Under the pieces are notes generated by a model that searched no databases, had not been told where the DNA came from, and saw nothing but the letters and a program-made list of their open reading frames with translations. A DNA stretch of 64,000 nt. It comes from Ancrocorticia populi (GTDB lineage: Bacteria; Actinomycetota; Actinomycetes; Actinomycetales; Actinomycetaceae). The first letter of the stretch is position 1. The number at the start of each line of letters is the position of its first letter. Made by a program: the position numbers and the translations under genes. The DNA is taken from NCBI RefSeq assembly GCF_003123745.1, contig NZ_QETB01000003.1, positions 1 through 64,000 on the forward strand. Reading direction: 5' to 3'. Below, in pieces: positions 53,278-62,782 of the stretch.

Positions 53278-53631
53278 ATGGCGGAACGCTCACTGCGCGG
53301 CATGAAGATTGGCGCGAACTCACTCGAATCGGATCAAGGCGTTGCCTTCGTCAATCGCAAGCAGGTGATCTACATCTGCCCAGTTGGCCATGAGTTTGGA
53401 GTTGCCATGGCCGTAGATGCCGAACCACCAGCTGGCTGGGAATGCCGCTGTGGACGCGAAGGCAAGCTTCAGAACGCCGTTGCCGCCGAAGATGGCAAGC
53501 CCATCAAGCCTCCGCGCACCCACTGGGACATGCTCATGGAACGCCGTACCGAAGACGACCTTAAGATCCTCCTCGAAGAGCGCCTGGAGCTCCTCCGCTC
53601 CGGACAGCTCCGCATGCGGCGTCGGAAGTAG
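53278..53631 (+). CDS. rbpA: RNA polymerase-binding protein RbpA
   Basis: Actinobacteria-specific transcription factor that binds RNA polymerase and group 1 sigma factors and stabilises the open promoter complex. The 117 residues begin ERSLRGMKIG and have a zinc-ribbon-like core (CPVGHEFGV with Cys, and WECRCGREG with two Cys), the basic linker KPIKPPRTHWDML, and the C-terminal sigma-interaction domain (RTEDDLKILLEERLELLRSG). ATG at 53278 with AAGGAGGAAAC. One metal-site position is His-substituted (CPxGH). Convergent with ppm1 across an AT-rich inverted repeat. Confidence 0.97.
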   Translation: MAERSLRGMKIGANSLESDQGVAFVNRKQVIYICPVGHEFGVAMAVDAEPPAGWECRCGREGKLQNAVAAEDGKPIKPPRTHWDMLMERRTEDDLKILLEERLELLRSGQLRMRRRK

Positions 53632-53653
53632 TTTACGCAGGCAACTCGCGGGC

Positions 53654-53699
53654 CGAGATTATGTAGATTGACATAATATGGAATATCTACATAATCTCG
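53654..53699. terminator. AT-rich 15-bp inverted repeat between rbpA and ppm1
   Basis: CGAGATTATGTAGAT (53654-53668) pairs perfectly with ATCTACATAATCTCG (53685-53699) around a 16-nt loop, right between the two convergent genes. Position suggests a two-way terminator, but the stem is AT-rich and no T-tract follows. A TTGACA with CATAAT 16 nt on also lies within it, so it could instead be a promoter or operator. Confidence 0.5.
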
Positions 53700-54440
53700 C
53701 TACCTGCCCATCACCCCTTTGAGTTGCTGCCAGCGGCGCTTAGCCCCCATTTTGGTGGCGGTGGCAAACGATTCTACGAAGATATTGCCGCTCAGCTTCG
53801 ACTGGCCAGCCTCGCGTTCGGCAAAGGTGATTGGAACTTCGGCGATGTGGCCACCCATCGCATTCACCCGATCTGTCATATCCGTCTGGAAGAAATATCC
53901 GGCGGATTCCACGGACTCTAGATCCATCTGACGCAGAATATCCGCCCTATACGCCCTATACCCTGCTGTCACATCCTGCACAGGGAGTCCAAGGCATAGC
54001 TTGATGTAGATGTTACCGGCCCTCGAGAGTATCTCCCGATACTTGGGCCATCCTTCAAGCCGTCCTCCACGTACATAACGTGAGCCGATCACGAGGGCCG
54101 GCTCGTCTGGTTTGGCAGCGCGATTCAAGAGACGATTAAGCTGCTCGGGCTTATGCGAACCGTCAGCGTCCATCTCCACCACATGGCTATACCCGTGGTC
54201 TAGCGCCCAACCAAAGGCTGCGATGTAGGCGCGTCCTAGCCCCTCTTTACCTTGACGATGAAGCACGCGAACGGACTCGTCGCCTTCCGCGATCCTATCC
54301 GCGATGTCTCCCGTGCCGTCCGGCGAATTATCGTCCACCACTAGGATATCCACCAACGGAGTGGCCTGACGGACCCGTGCGACGATACTCGGGAGCGATT
54401 CGGCTTCGTTATAGGTAGGAATGGTCACGAGGGCTTTCAC
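53700..54440 (-). CDS. Polyprenol monophosphomannose synthase (DPM1/Ppm1-like)
   Basis: GT2 glycosyltransferase that makes polyprenyl-phosphate-mannose from GDP-mannose at the membrane, feeding protein and lipoglycan mannosylation. The 246 residues start at GTG 54440: LVTIPTYNEAESLPSIV, DDNSPDGTGDI, EMDADGSHKP (DxD-like metal site), and the tail with GYFFQTDMTDRV. It lacks the Lnt domain that is fused in mycobacterial Ppm1; here lnt is the separate upstream gene, overlapping by a 4-nt GTGA. Coupled translation keeps the same physical link. Confidence 0.92.
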   Translation of the reverse strand: MKALVTIPTYNEAESLPSIVARVRQATPLVDILVVDDNSPDGTGDIADRIAEGDESVRVLHRQGKEGLGRAYIAAFGWALDHGYSHVVEMDADGSHKPEQLNRLLNRAAKPDEPALVIGSRYVRGGRLEGWPKYREILSRAGNIYIKLCLGLPVQDVTAGYRAYRADILRQMDLESVESAGYFFQTDMTDRVNAMGGHIAEVPITFAEREAGQSKLSGNIFVESFATATKMGAKRRWQQLKGVMGR

Positions 54441-55972
54441 GGTGTTCCTTCCTTGCGCCACGGCGCGCGGTAACGGATCAGTTGTCCAATTCCAACAAGG
54501 CTCAGGATTGCTCCCGCTACATACGTACCTATCAGAAGATACGCCGAATGCTGCGCCGCAAACGTCATCTCACTGCGGAGCCCCACTCGGACCGTTCGGG
54601 CATCCTCGGTCCAAGGTTTCGTCTTATCGCGGACCACGCCGTTAGGCTCCACAACGCCCGAAACTCCAACTGTGGAGATCTGAATGGCTGTTCGCCCATG
54701 CTCAATCGCTCGGAACCTCGTCATATCAAACTGCTGACGTGACTCGGCTGATTCCCCAAACGATGCGTTGTTGGTGGGAACCACAATCAGCTCCGCTCCC
54801 CCACGCACGGCTTCCGCCACAATTTGTGAATACGATATTTCAAAACAAATAGGTGTGACGATCCTGAGTGAACCATCGTCCAACGGCACGTTCAAGACGG
54901 CTGGCTCGTTCCCGGCCAACATGTCAATACTTACCAGATCCACTGCGTCCGTGAAGCTGCGGAAGAAGTCCTTATACGGCATGTATTCGCCGAATGGGAC
55001 TGGGTGCTGCTTTGCGTAGAGATCGCTGATTGTCCCATCGGGCATCCACACGGCGTACTCGTTATACCGGTTGTCGCCCGGATATCTTTGCGTGCCCAGC
55101 ACCAGCGGGACGCCAAGTTCCTCCGATGACTGCTCGATCAGCGCCCTTGCATCGGCATCCTCCCTCGGATCGCGATCAGAGGCAGATTCAGGCCAGAACA
55201 CCACATCGGGTTCACCCGTGAGGTTTTCCGTGGCGCTCACAAGATTCTCCGTCACCGTCAGCGCCCGGGATTGTTCCGGAGCAAGCGTTGTTTCGTCTGG
55301 AATGATCCCCTGAACGAATCCGACCGTGATGTAACGGTCAGCTCTACTGGCAAGCGGCAGGAACATAGGCGCCCATAGGAGGGCGCCGCCACACGTCACC
55401 GCGATAATTGCGGTCCCCAGCCGCCGCTCCGCCACCGCACGAGCACCCGACTGCAGGAGGACGGCGATGACCACAACAAAGAAACCGACGAGCATCTCGG
55501 ATCCCCACGGCGCCAAACGCACCAGAGGGCTGGAGACCTGACTGAAGCCCACCGTTCCCCATGGCATGCCACCAAATGGCCAGGAGGATCGCAGTTGTTC
55601 GAAGGCTACCCACACCACAGGCAGCGTCACCGCACGCACTGCCACATGTGATCCGATGCTTCCACGCATCAGCCCCTGCCATGCGATGGCCATAAACCCG
55701 ATGTAAAGCGATTCGGCAAATGCCAGCGCCACCTGCGCGATCACCACGCCGGACGCAATGCGCGTCCATTCGAACAAAGGCAGGAAGAAGGAAAAACCAA
55801 ACAGCATCCCGATCCAGAAGGATCCGAACCAGCTCCGACTCTCGAGAGCCCCCACAAAGAGTGCGATGCCCACAACGGCCAAAGGCCAGATACCAAAGGG
55901 AGGGAACGCAGCAAAGAGCGCAACTCCCCCAACGATGGCAGCGAGGTTAGCGAGTAAACGGCGTCGCTTCAC
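54437..55972 (-). CDS. lnt: Apolipoprotein N-acyltransferase
   Basis: Adds the third fatty acid to the N-terminal Cys of lipoproteins. 511 residues: an N-terminal block of about six membrane segments, then a nitrilase-like catalytic domain with FWPESASD (Glu), AKQHPVPFGEYMP (Lys) and TPICFEISYS (Cys) as catalytic triad. GTG start at 55972 shares one base with the helicase stop (TAGTG) and its stop overlaps ppm1 (GTGA). Separate Lnt and Ppm genes in one operon are known in corynebacteria-like actinobacteria. Confidence 0.93.
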   Translation of the reverse strand: MKRRRLLANLAAIVGGVALFAAFPPFGIWPLAVVGIALFVGALESRSWFGSFWIGMLFGFSFFLPLFEWTRIASGVVIAQVALAFAESLYIGFMAIAWQGLMRGSIGSHVAVRAVTLPVVWVAFEQLRSSWPFGGMPWGTVGFSQVSSPLVRLAPWGSEMLVGFFVVVIAVLLQSGARAVAERRLGTAIIAVTCGGALLWAPMFLPLASRADRYITVGFVQGIIPDETTLAPEQSRALTVTENLVSATENLTGEPDVVFWPESASDRDPREDADARALIEQSSEELGVPLVLGTQRYPGDNRYNEYAVWMPDGTISDLYAKQHPVPFGEYMPYKDFFRSFTDAVDLVSIDMLAGNEPAVLNVPLDDGSLRIVTPICFEISYSQIVAEAVRGGAELIVVPTNNASFGESAESRQQFDMTRFRAIEHGRTAIQISTVGVSGVVEPNGVVRDKTKPWTEDARTVRVGLRSEMTFAAQHSAYLLIGTYVAGAILSLVGIGQLIRYRAPWRKEGTP

Positions 55973-58581
55973 TAAAACAGCTCGCTTCTGCGCATAGAGT
56001 CAAGAGCGCTACGCGCCACGTCTTCAATCCACGTGTCTGCTCCTGCCACCACGATCTGACCTAGGAGGTCAATGACCCGGCGCGCGGCGTTGATGAAGTC
56101 CCCCGCCACCATGTGGGACATGGCGAGGCAGTCTTCGAGGGTGGCCCCTGAGCTCCAAGCGGCGAACACGTCCGAACAGCCGGGGGTTACTTCGCCGGTG
56201 CGGACAATCTCGTGGCGGTGCTCCAGCCCGTGTAAGAAATCGGCCTCGCGGCGGGCCTTGTTGGCCAGATGAGGGAGCGTCCCCCACGTGGGTTGGCGGG
56301 TTCCCAACCGGTCCTCACCAAGGAACATGGAGGCCCAACCGGCCATGGACGGGCCATCCAGCTCTCCTTCGCTCAGCTGAGATAGGCAGCCGTACAACAG
56401 CACGTCGTTGTCTACGTGCAGGTGGCTGAGGGTGGTGGCACCTGGGCCGAGCGTCACGTCGTCGTCGTTATCCCTCAACAAACCCAGTTCAACCAAAACG
56501 GCGGCGGTACGGTCGAAATCCTTACCCACAGAATCAGTGAAGGATTCGGAAAGCTCCACCATCTCGTGAAGGCGCGAATCGAGGGACATGAGAGTCTCAC
56601 CCTCGCGCAGGTGCCGCGCTAAGTGAGGGCAGTCGTTGACGGGGTGTTCGGCGAAGGCACGGTCCCGCGGCGGGGCGAAGCGTGCCCATGAGCCAAGGAG
56701 ATCGCGATCGATGCCCAGTTCCACCCGCTCAGTCACCGCATCGTAGATGGTATCGGCGATATCCTCGCGAACTTCGCGGTGTTTGAGCGAAAGCCCGGTG
56801 GGAAGCGTGAACGGTTCGATGTCGCGGAGTTCTGAGGACAGATCGTCTTCGCGCAGCCACGAGATCTCTCCATACCAGTTGAGCACGCGTAGTTTCTCCC
56901 GCTCGGTGGACAGAACGATCCCGTATTCGAGTTCCTTGGCGCGGCCAAACGCGAAAAGTATACCCGTTTGGGCGCTTTCAAACGTCTCAGTTATCCGCTC
57001 CCGATACTCCCGCTTAGCTGCCTTGCGCGCGGACTTGGCGGCACGCCCCAGCTTTTCGCGCAGCCGGATGTAGTCCACCAGATCACCGTGGGAACAGGTG
57101 AGGTTTGCCTCCTCGCGTTCAATACGCATGCGCACGCGCGCGGCCCGGCCCTCGATATCGGCTAGGTCCGCGTTCCTCTGGTACTGGGCGAAGCTGCGGC
57201 CCATGATGGCGCGGGCATCGGCATAGTTTCGCCCGGTCAGCAGGTTCACCACGGTGTTGTAGGACGGATGGAACGCGCTCATGAGAGGCTCCACGCGCCC
57301 GGATCCGAGATCGGCTAGTGCGTAGGGGTCCAGTTCGTTGTTTCCGACCACGACGCCATATCCCACCTTGTCCTTACCGCGCCGCCCTGCCCGGCCGATC
57401 AACTGGGTATATTCGGTGGCAGTCAGATCCGTAAATCCTTCGCCGTTCCACCGCTGAAGTTCTTCCAGCACCACGGTCCGCACCGGCATATCAATGCCGA
57501 GGGCCAGCGTTCCGGTGGCGTAAACGATACGGAGTAGGCCGCCGTCCATGAGGCGCTCGGTCAGTGATTTGAGGGCTGGCAGGATGCCCGCGTGGTGCGC
57601 GCCGTAGCCGCGCAGCAGCCCGTTAGCCGCCGATTCGAACCGAACGGCCCGGCGGTCAGATTCGGAGAGTGTCTGGCGAACAGCATCAATTTCCTTGCGG
57701 ATCTCGCGTTGCTCCGCAGGCGTGGTGAGCCAGACGTCGTGACGCTGTAGTGCGGTGACCGCAAGATCGCATCCCTTCCTGGAGAAGATGAACTCGATAG
57801 CAGGCAGCATGTCCCGCTGTTCAAGTGTCCGGATGATGCGGCGGCGATCTGCATCTCCCAAGCGCGGCGATCGGTCACGAGGGGCGTTGTGGCGATCCCG
57901 CTGGGTCAGCGCGTTACGCAGCACAGAGGACGCCTCTCCTTCCGGGCCGTACAACGGCAGGAGCTTCCGCCCCAATATGACGTGCTGGTCTAAAGGCACG
58001 GGCCGCATCGAAGAGACGATCAAGTCCGTTGCACCACGCACCGATCGCATCCACCCGGCCACTTCCTCGGTGTTAGCCACTGTGGCCGAAAGCGAAACCA
58101 GCCGCACGTGTGGCGGCAATGAGAGGATTACCTCCTCCCACACCGGCCCGCGATCGGGATCGGCGAGGTAGTGAACTTCGTCCAGTACTACGTACCCCAC
58201 ATCGTAGACCTCTGGGGCATCGTGGAACAGCATGTTGCGCAGTACTTCGGTGGTCACCACGAGGATTGGAGCTTCGCGGTTCACCGTGATGTCTCCCGTG
58301 AGTAGCCCGACCGTCTCATCACCGAGCATGCCGCGCAGCTCTGCGAACTTCTGGTTGGAAAGGGCCTTAATAGGAGCTGTGTACACGCAGCGCTGGTTCG
58401 TGGCCAGCGCAAGCTCTACGGCGTAGTGTGCCACCACGGTCTTGCCGGAGCCCGTGGGCGCGGAGACTAAGACATCGTGGCCGCGGCCGAGAGCCTCGCA
58501 CGCCTCAATCTGAAACGGATCCAGAATGATGCCTCTAGCGCGATACCGATCGGCATAGTTGGAAAAGAGCGGATCAAGCAC
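55972..58581 (-). CDS. helY: Ski2-like DEVH-box RNA helicase (HelY family)
   Basis: Superfamily 2 helicase of about 869 residues from GTG 58581, which follows GGAAAG and overlaps the upstream stop as TAGTG; GTG 58605 is an alternative. Motif I APTGSGKT, Ia TAPIKALSNQK, II LDEVHYL, III SLSATVAN, VI QLIGRAGRRGKD are all present, followed by the family's accessory C-terminal domain. Probably handles structured RNA, since HelY relates to the yeast Ski2/Mtr4 enzymes. Its place upstream of lnt and downstream of pafBC is a common actinobacterial arrangement. Confidence 0.93.
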   Translation of the reverse strand: MLDPLFSNYADRYRARGIILDPFQIEACEALGRGHDVLVSAPTGSGKTVVAHYAVELALATNQRCVYTAPIKALSNQKFAELRGMLGDETVGLLTGDITVNREAPILVVTTEVLRNMLFHDAPEVYDVGYVVLDEVHYLADPDRGPVWEEVILSLPPHVRLVSLSATVANTEEVAGWMRSVRGATDLIVSSMRPVPLDQHVILGRKLLPLYGPEGEASSVLRNALTQRDRHNAPRDRSPRLGDADRRRIIRTLEQRDMLPAIEFIFSRKGCDLAVTALQRHDVWLTTPAEQREIRKEIDAVRQTLSESDRRAVRFESAANGLLRGYGAHHAGILPALKSLTERLMDGGLLRIVYATGTLALGIDMPVRTVVLEELQRWNGEGFTDLTATEYTQLIGRAGRRGKDKVGYGVVVGNNELDPYALADLGSGRVEPLMSAFHPSYNTVVNLLTGRNYADARAIMGRSFAQYQRNADLADIEGRAARVRMRIEREEANLTCSHGDLVDYIRLREKLGRAAKSARKAAKREYRERITETFESAQTGILFAFGRAKELEYGIVLSTEREKLRVLNWYGEISWLREDDLSSELRDIEPFTLPTGLSLKHREVREDIADTIYDAVTERVELGIDRDLLGSWARFAPPRDRAFAEHPVNDCPHLARHLREGETLMSLDSRLHEMVELSESFTDSVGKDFDRTAAVLVELGLLRDNDDDVTLGPGATTLSHLHVDNDVLLYGCLSQLSEGELDGPSMAGWASMFLGEDRLGTRQPTWGTLPHLANKARREADFLHGLEHRHEIVRTGEVTPGCSDVFAAWSSGATLEDCLAMSHMVAGDFINAARRVIDLLGQIVVAGADTWIEDVARSALDSMRRSELF

Positions 58582-58955
58582 TAGAGCGCTTTCCGTTCTT
58601 CCCACCGAGCCTTTGCACGGGGCAGATCGAAACGATCGGGATTCACGCCAGCCTTCCAGCGGGGCTGCGAGCGATCAAGGCGTGCGGCTCGGTTTTCATC
58701 ACGCACAGCGGCCACCCGGCGCAGATCGTCAACAGCCTGAGCTCGGCGTTCGGCCTCGAATGGGGAGGCGATCGGTTCATCGGCGGGGAGCGGCTCATAC
58801 TTGGAGAACGGCGCGGTTAGTTCCTGACCCGCGTTCGAGAGAATCTCCATGCCACGCTTTCCCGAACGGAAGACGGAGCGCACGGAGGTAAACAGGTAAG
58901 CACCAAGGCAGGCGAGCACAATGAGCGTGACAAGAATGATGAGCAGAATTTTCAC
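58581..58955 (-). CDS. Small membrane protein in the Tat-gene slot
   Basis: I do not recognise this 124-residue protein. GTG 58955 with GGAGACCTC directly upstream starts a single N-terminal membrane helix (KILLIILVTLIVLACLGAYLF) followed by a charged, basic cytoplasmic tail (RSVFRSGKRGMEIL...). In many actinobacteria pafC-tatA-tatC-helY lie in this order; here one membrane gene takes the place of both Tat genes. It has no TatA-type amphipathic-helix motif (FGxxKLP), so I would not call it TatA. Overlaps pafC by GTGA and helY by one base. Confidence 0.6.
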   Translation of the reverse strand: MKILLIILVTLIVLACLGAYLFTSVRSVFRSGKRGMEILSNAGQELTAPFSKYEPLPADEPIASPFEAERRAQAVDDLRRVAAVRDENRAARLDRSQPRWKAGVNPDRFDLPRAKARWEERKAL

Positions 58956-59920
58956 GAGGTCTCCTTGAGCAACTGCGTTGCGCGCTTGGCCATGTGGTCC
59001 GCAATCTCCGGCGGATCCACGGCCACAACTGTATCGCCTAATTGGACGAGGAGCGAGAACAGCCACTCCTCGCTAGTCACGGGCAGTGACAGTACCAACA
59101 TCTCGTCACTCTCCGTATACGTGACCCCGGGCAGCGTCTCCGCCGCCCACTTCCCCTGTCTAGTCACGAACAGAGTGACCGTTTGGCCCGTAGGAGTCCA
59201 TTCGGCCAAGGGGACACGCCGTGCCCTGTTCCAAGTTCTCTCGGGAATCTGTTCGCCGAGTGCGGCCGATCCGATACGGTCCAGCCGATAGGTGCGCCGG
59301 GTGAGTTCCCCGGCTAGCTCACGTGCAGCGTGAAGTATGGGGGCCGTCCCGGTGGAAATCCCGAAGGGAATGACGTCAACGGTTTCTACTTGCTCATGTA
59401 GATCCGGACCAGCGCGGTGATAGCCGATGGTGAGCATGCGCCGTTCGGCTACGGCTCGGGTGACCGTGCCTAGAGTGTCCGACGAAATTGGAGGCTCCGG
59501 TTCGGGCCAGATGGCACTGCCAAATCCTGCGTTTGTCGCAGCCTCGCTTAGCTTCGAGCGCACATCACGCAGGGCCTCTCGCGAATCGCCTGGAGCGCTC
59601 ACTTCCAGCACTTGATCAATGAGGGCAACGAGCACCATGGCCTCATCCAACCCAAGTGGGAGAGGTGGGACTTCTCCGGCGCCAGTGTCCTCTAACCGGA
59701 CAATCGAATCGGGGCTCGCCTCGGCCCGCATTGGGAGCTGAAGATCAAACGGGATAGGCATCCCGGCAACATCCACCAAACTTGCGTCCCAGAGTAGGCC
59801 CAGCGCGCTCTGCCATGGCGTTCCGAAGTGTTCGGCAATCTCCCGCAGCGTGGCCGATCCGCGCGATGCAAGGTAGGTAAGGACCGCGTTGGTACGGACG
59901 ATCTTGTGAACGTTAGCCAT
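58952..59920 (-). CDS. pafC: WYL-domain transcriptional regulator PafC
   Basis: 322 residues with a winged-helix N-terminus (ATLREIAEHFGTPWQSALGLLWDASLVDV) and a WYL-type ligand-sensing domain (LTIGYHRAG, YRLDRIGSAALG). PafB and PafC form a transcription activator of the DNA-damage response, which is SOS-independent in mycobacteria. It follows pafB with an 8-nt overlap. Activation probably needs a nucleic-acid ligand binding to the WYL fold. No pupylation genes are in the window. Confidence 0.87.
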   Translation of the reverse strand: MANVHKIVRTNAVLTYLASRGSATLREIAEHFGTPWQSALGLLWDASLVDVAGMPIPFDLQLPMRAEASPDSIVRLEDTGAGEVPPLPLGLDEAMVLVALIDQVLEVSAPGDSREALRDVRSKLSEAATNAGFGSAIWPEPEPPISSDTLGTVTRAVAERRMLTIGYHRAGPDLHEQVETVDVIPFGISTGTAPILHAARELAGELTRRTYRLDRIGSAALGEQIPERTWNRARRVPLAEWTPTGQTVTLFVTRQGKWAAETLPGVTYTESDEMLVLSLPVTSEEWLFSLLVQLGDTVVAVDPPEIADHMAKRATQLLKETS

Positions 59921-60803
59921 GAATGCCTCCCAGGTGCGCGAGGCGGGCCTGCCAGTCCTTCACGGCTGGCGCGGGCCCCAACAGCCGGACGTCCGCCCCG
60001 TAGGTTGCTAGCGCCTCGAAAAGCCTATTCCGGGAGAGTTCGCGATAGTAGTATTCGTCGTCGTTCTTCAAAATCCCCCTACTCGCAAGCGGCGCCGCAT
60101 GGCCCGGACGGATCGCAATAACTACGTCGGAATACGAGAAGAAAGAATCGGACTCCGGGGCTGCGGCATCCAATTCGGCCGGACCCACCACCATCAGGCT
60201 ATCTTCAATGATGCGGGTGGCGCGGAAAGTGCGCCAGGACCACTCGGTGCCACGGGCTTGGCCGCTCACGAAATATACGTCAAAGTGCTCCTCGAGCGCC
60301 GCGGGCTCGAGCAGGTAGCTACGCCCCGAGCTGCCATAATTGAACTGAACGCGTTTGCGGTTCTGCATCGCGCGCGCCAGAAATAGCGCAGAATCCCCCT
60401 GAGGAATATTGGCCTGAAGGTACTTTTGCCCGGTCTGCTGAGCGGGCGAGGCGGCCAGAAGCTTGCTCATACCGCTGCTGGCGGCGTTTACGAGCGGGCC
60501 ACGTGTCCGGATCCCTGCGATGAGCGAACGAAGCAGGCCCACATCTAACGCGCTGACTGACGCCAGTAACGGCGCCGAGCGATCGTAGAAGTAGCGGTTT
60601 TCCGAATCCGTGGCGATGGGGTAACCGCTCCGACGCAAGTACATGAGGTCTCTCTCGATCTTGCGCAAAATGGCCATCGGCGAACCCTCCCGATAGGCGG
60701 GCAGCGACCTCACGATCAGCTCGCGGGAAACTGGACCAGAGACAATGATGAACTCAAGCAGGGTCAACTGGCGTTCATTCGGCGTGTAGCTCACGCTTGT
60801 CAT
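59913..60803 (-). CDS. pafB: WYL-domain transcriptional regulator PafB
   Basis: 296 residues from ATG 60803, the first in-frame ATG with sensible homology (MTSVSYTPNERQLTLLEFII). An N-terminal winged helix (VSRELIVRSLPAYREG, FERDL-type helix), a WYL core (RKRVQFNYGSSGRSYLLEPAALEEHFDVYFVSGQARG, then RTFRATRIIED) and a C-terminal extension fit PafB. It lies directly upstream of pafC, with which it acts as a heterodimer in the mitomycin-type damage response. Divergent from the DUF3866 gene with only 20 nt between the start codons. Confidence 0.87.
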   Translation of the reverse strand: MTSVSYTPNERQLTLLEFIIVSGPVSRELIVRSLPAYREGSPMAILRKIERDLMYLRRSGYPIATDSENRYFYDRSAPLLASVSALDVGLLRSLIAGIRTRGPLVNAASSGMSKLLAASPAQQTGQKYLQANIPQGDSALFLARAMQNRKRVQFNYGSSGRSYLLEPAALEEHFDVYFVSGQARGTEWSWRTFRATRIIEDSLMVVGPAELDAAAPESDSFFSYSDVVIAIRPGHAAPLASRGILKNDDEYYYRELSRNRLFEALATYGADVRLLGPAPAVKDWQARLAHLGGIHG

Positions 60804-60823
60804 TCTAGCCAGAACGCTAGACT

Positions 60824-61936
60824 GTGCGTGTGATGATGTGGCGAAAGGGCACGGTTCTCTCTCTCGGCAAAGCTTGGGGCGAGGCAATGGAGTGCCGCGT
60901 GAAGATCGATGGCGAAACTGAAGCCAAGGCGCTTGCCTACACGAGCCTAGTGGGCCGGCCAGAGGTGGGAGACACGGTGTTGCTCTCGGCCGCGGCGGCT
61001 GCGCGTAAGCTCGGTACCGGCGGATACCTCATGATCGTGGCAATCCCCGAGCGTTTACCAGCCGATCCGGAGCCTGCACCAGGGCACATCGTCAAAGCCC
61101 GCTACACACCGCTTCAATACATGACGATGGGCGCGGACGAACAGGAATCCCCTTGGCATGATGCCCTTCGTGATGCCGATTCTCTAGACGGGATGCCCGT
61201 GATTGTGGCTGATCTCCATTCTGCGGTACCGGCCGTAGTTGCCGCCATTCGAGCGCGGAAGCCCGAAGCCAAGATTGCGTACATTATGGATGATGGTGGA
61301 GCACTCCCTGTCTGGTTCTCCCAAATCTGTGCTCGGCTGACAGAGCTTGGCCACATCCTCGGCACCATCACTGCCCGTCAGGCGTTCGGGGGCGAGCTGG
61401 AGACGGTGAACATTCATACCGCCCTTCTTGCCGCCCACCTCGTGTGGGATGCGGATGTTGCGGTCGTCTCTCAAGGCCCCGGGAACCTTGGGACAGGGAC
61501 GAAATGGGGCTTTTCCGGAACCGCCGTGGGAGAGGCTATCAACGCCGTGAATACTCTAGAAGGCGAGGCCATTGCGCTATTGCGGATGTCCAGCGCGGAT
61601 GCCCGAGACCGGCACTTCGGGCTGTCGCATCACTCCGTCACATCGCTCAGCCGCGTGGCACTCTCCCCCGCCCTGTGCGCCGTCCCCGAATTCGCCGAAC
61701 AGGACGAACTTTCCGGGCTGATCAGTGAGCCCGTACGGGGTTTGCTGGGAAGCCAACTGACACGGCTCTTTGAGTGCGAGCGCTTGACCCGCTGTGACAT
61801 CTCCACGGCGGGCCTCACCCGTGCCCTTCAGGATAGCCCAGTCAAGCTCTCCACAATGGGCCGCGGCCTCGAAGCCGATCCGCTCGCGTTCTTAGCGGCG
61901 GGTGTTGCCGGATACGCGGCCTGCGAGCTGTTCTAG
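60824..61936 (+). CDS. DUF3866 family protein
   Basis: 370-residue protein of unknown function, conserved next to pafBC in actinobacteria. No catalytic motif is recognised; the middle has Rossmann-like stretches ([46 protein letters not shown]) and an [15 protein letters not shown] block. Start codon is ambiguous: GTG 60824, GTG 60830 or ATG 60833/60836. A possible promoter TTGTCA (60797) and TAGACT (60818-60823), 15 nt apart, would begin RNA near 60830, suggesting a leaderless message. Convergent with hisG through a shared CTAG. Confidence 0.78.
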   Translation: MRVMMWRKGTVLSLGKAWGEAMECRVKIDGETEAKALAYTSLVGRPEVGDTVLLSAAAAARKLGTGGYLMIVAIPERLPADPEPAPGHIVKARYTPLQYMTMGADEQESPWHDALRDADSLDGMPVIVADLHSAVPAVVAAIRARKPEAKIAYIMDDGGALPVWFSQICARLTELGHILGTITARQAFGGELETVNIHTALLAAHLVWDADVAVVSQGPGNLGTGTKWGFSGTAVGEAINAVNTLEGEAIALLRMSSADARDRHFGLSHHSVTSLSRVALSPALCAVPEFAEQDELSGLISEPVRGLLGSQLTRLFECERLTRCDISTAGLTRALQDSPVKLSTMGRGLEADPLAFLAAGVAGYAACELF

Positions 61937-62775
61937 ATACGGCAGGCCAGAATAGGCGTCACCAAGATGCCTCGGGCCCCAAGATCGTAAAGAGAGTCCA
62001 TGACCTGATTGGTTTCGTTCTGGCGTACCATGGCGCGAACGGCGAGCCAACCATCCTCATGAAGAGAGGAAACCGTTGGTGATTGCAGCCCCGGCGTGAT
62101 CTTGGCTGCCTCATCAAGCACCTCGGAGCGGCAATCGTAATCCATCATCACGTACTGACGTGCTACGAGTACGCCCTCGAGGCGGCGGCTCAGCGTTGCC
62201 AGGCCCTCGGGCTCCTGCCCGTCTTGACGGATGAGCACCGCCTCGGACCGCAGGATCGGTTCCTCGAACACTTCTAAGCCGGCAGCTCGTAGAGTTGTCC
62301 CGGTTTCCACAACATCAGCAATCATGTCCGCTACCCCGAGCTGGACAGAAGATTCTACGGCACCATCAAGGTGCACGACGGTGGCAACGATTCCCTTACG
62401 CTCCAGGTAGTGACGGACTAATCCGTCATACGCCGTAGCGATGCGCTTGCCCGATACATCGTCAAGGGTTTCACACGTGCCGATCGGGGCGGCGAACCGG
62501 AAGGTTGAGCCAGCGAAACCAAGGGCACGGTGTTCCACGGCCACCGCTCCCGAATCGAGCAGAAGGTCGCGGCCGGTGATGCCAACGTCCACGGTTCCAG
62601 ATCCCACGTACACCGCGATATCACGGGGCCGTAGGAAGAAGAACTCCACGTTGTTCGCCTCGTCGCGCAGCACCAGCTCTCGGCCGCCGCGGCGTTGGCG
62701 GTACCCGGCCTCGCGGAGCATCTGTGAGGCGGGTTCAGACAGTGATCCCTTGTTGGGGACAGCAATACGAAGCAT
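61933..62775 (-). CDS. hisG: ATP phosphoribosyltransferase (long form)
   Basis: First enzyme of histidine biosynthesis; joins ATP and PRPP. The 280 residues from ATG 62775 carry [12 protein letters not shown], the PRPP-loop signature ([21 protein letters not shown]), and a C-terminal regulatory domain (about 210-280) that binds histidine for feedback control. Its length shows the hexameric long form that needs no HisZ. hisE lies 7 nt upstream on the same strand, the usual actinobacterial order. Confidence 0.96.
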   Translation of the reverse strand: MLRIAVPNKGSLSEPASQMLREAGYRQRRGGRELVLRDEANNVEFFFLRPRDIAVYVGSGTVDVGITGRDLLLDSGAVAVEHRALGFAGSTFRFAAPIGTCETLDDVSGKRIATAYDGLVRHYLERKGIVATVVHLDGAVESSVQLGVADMIADVVETGTTLRAAGLEVFEEPILRSEAVLIRQDGQEPEGLATLSRRLEGVLVARQYVMMDYDCRSEVLDEAAKITPGLQSPTVSSLHEDGWLAVRAMVRQNETNQVMDSLYDLGARGILVTPILACRI

Positions 62776-62782
62776 GGCGTTC

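Noticed and set aside
53159-53302. Small plus-strand frame starting at ATG 53159 before rbpA
   Set aside because: No ribosome-binding site; it overlaps the rbpA start out of frame, and the peptide has no recognisable features.
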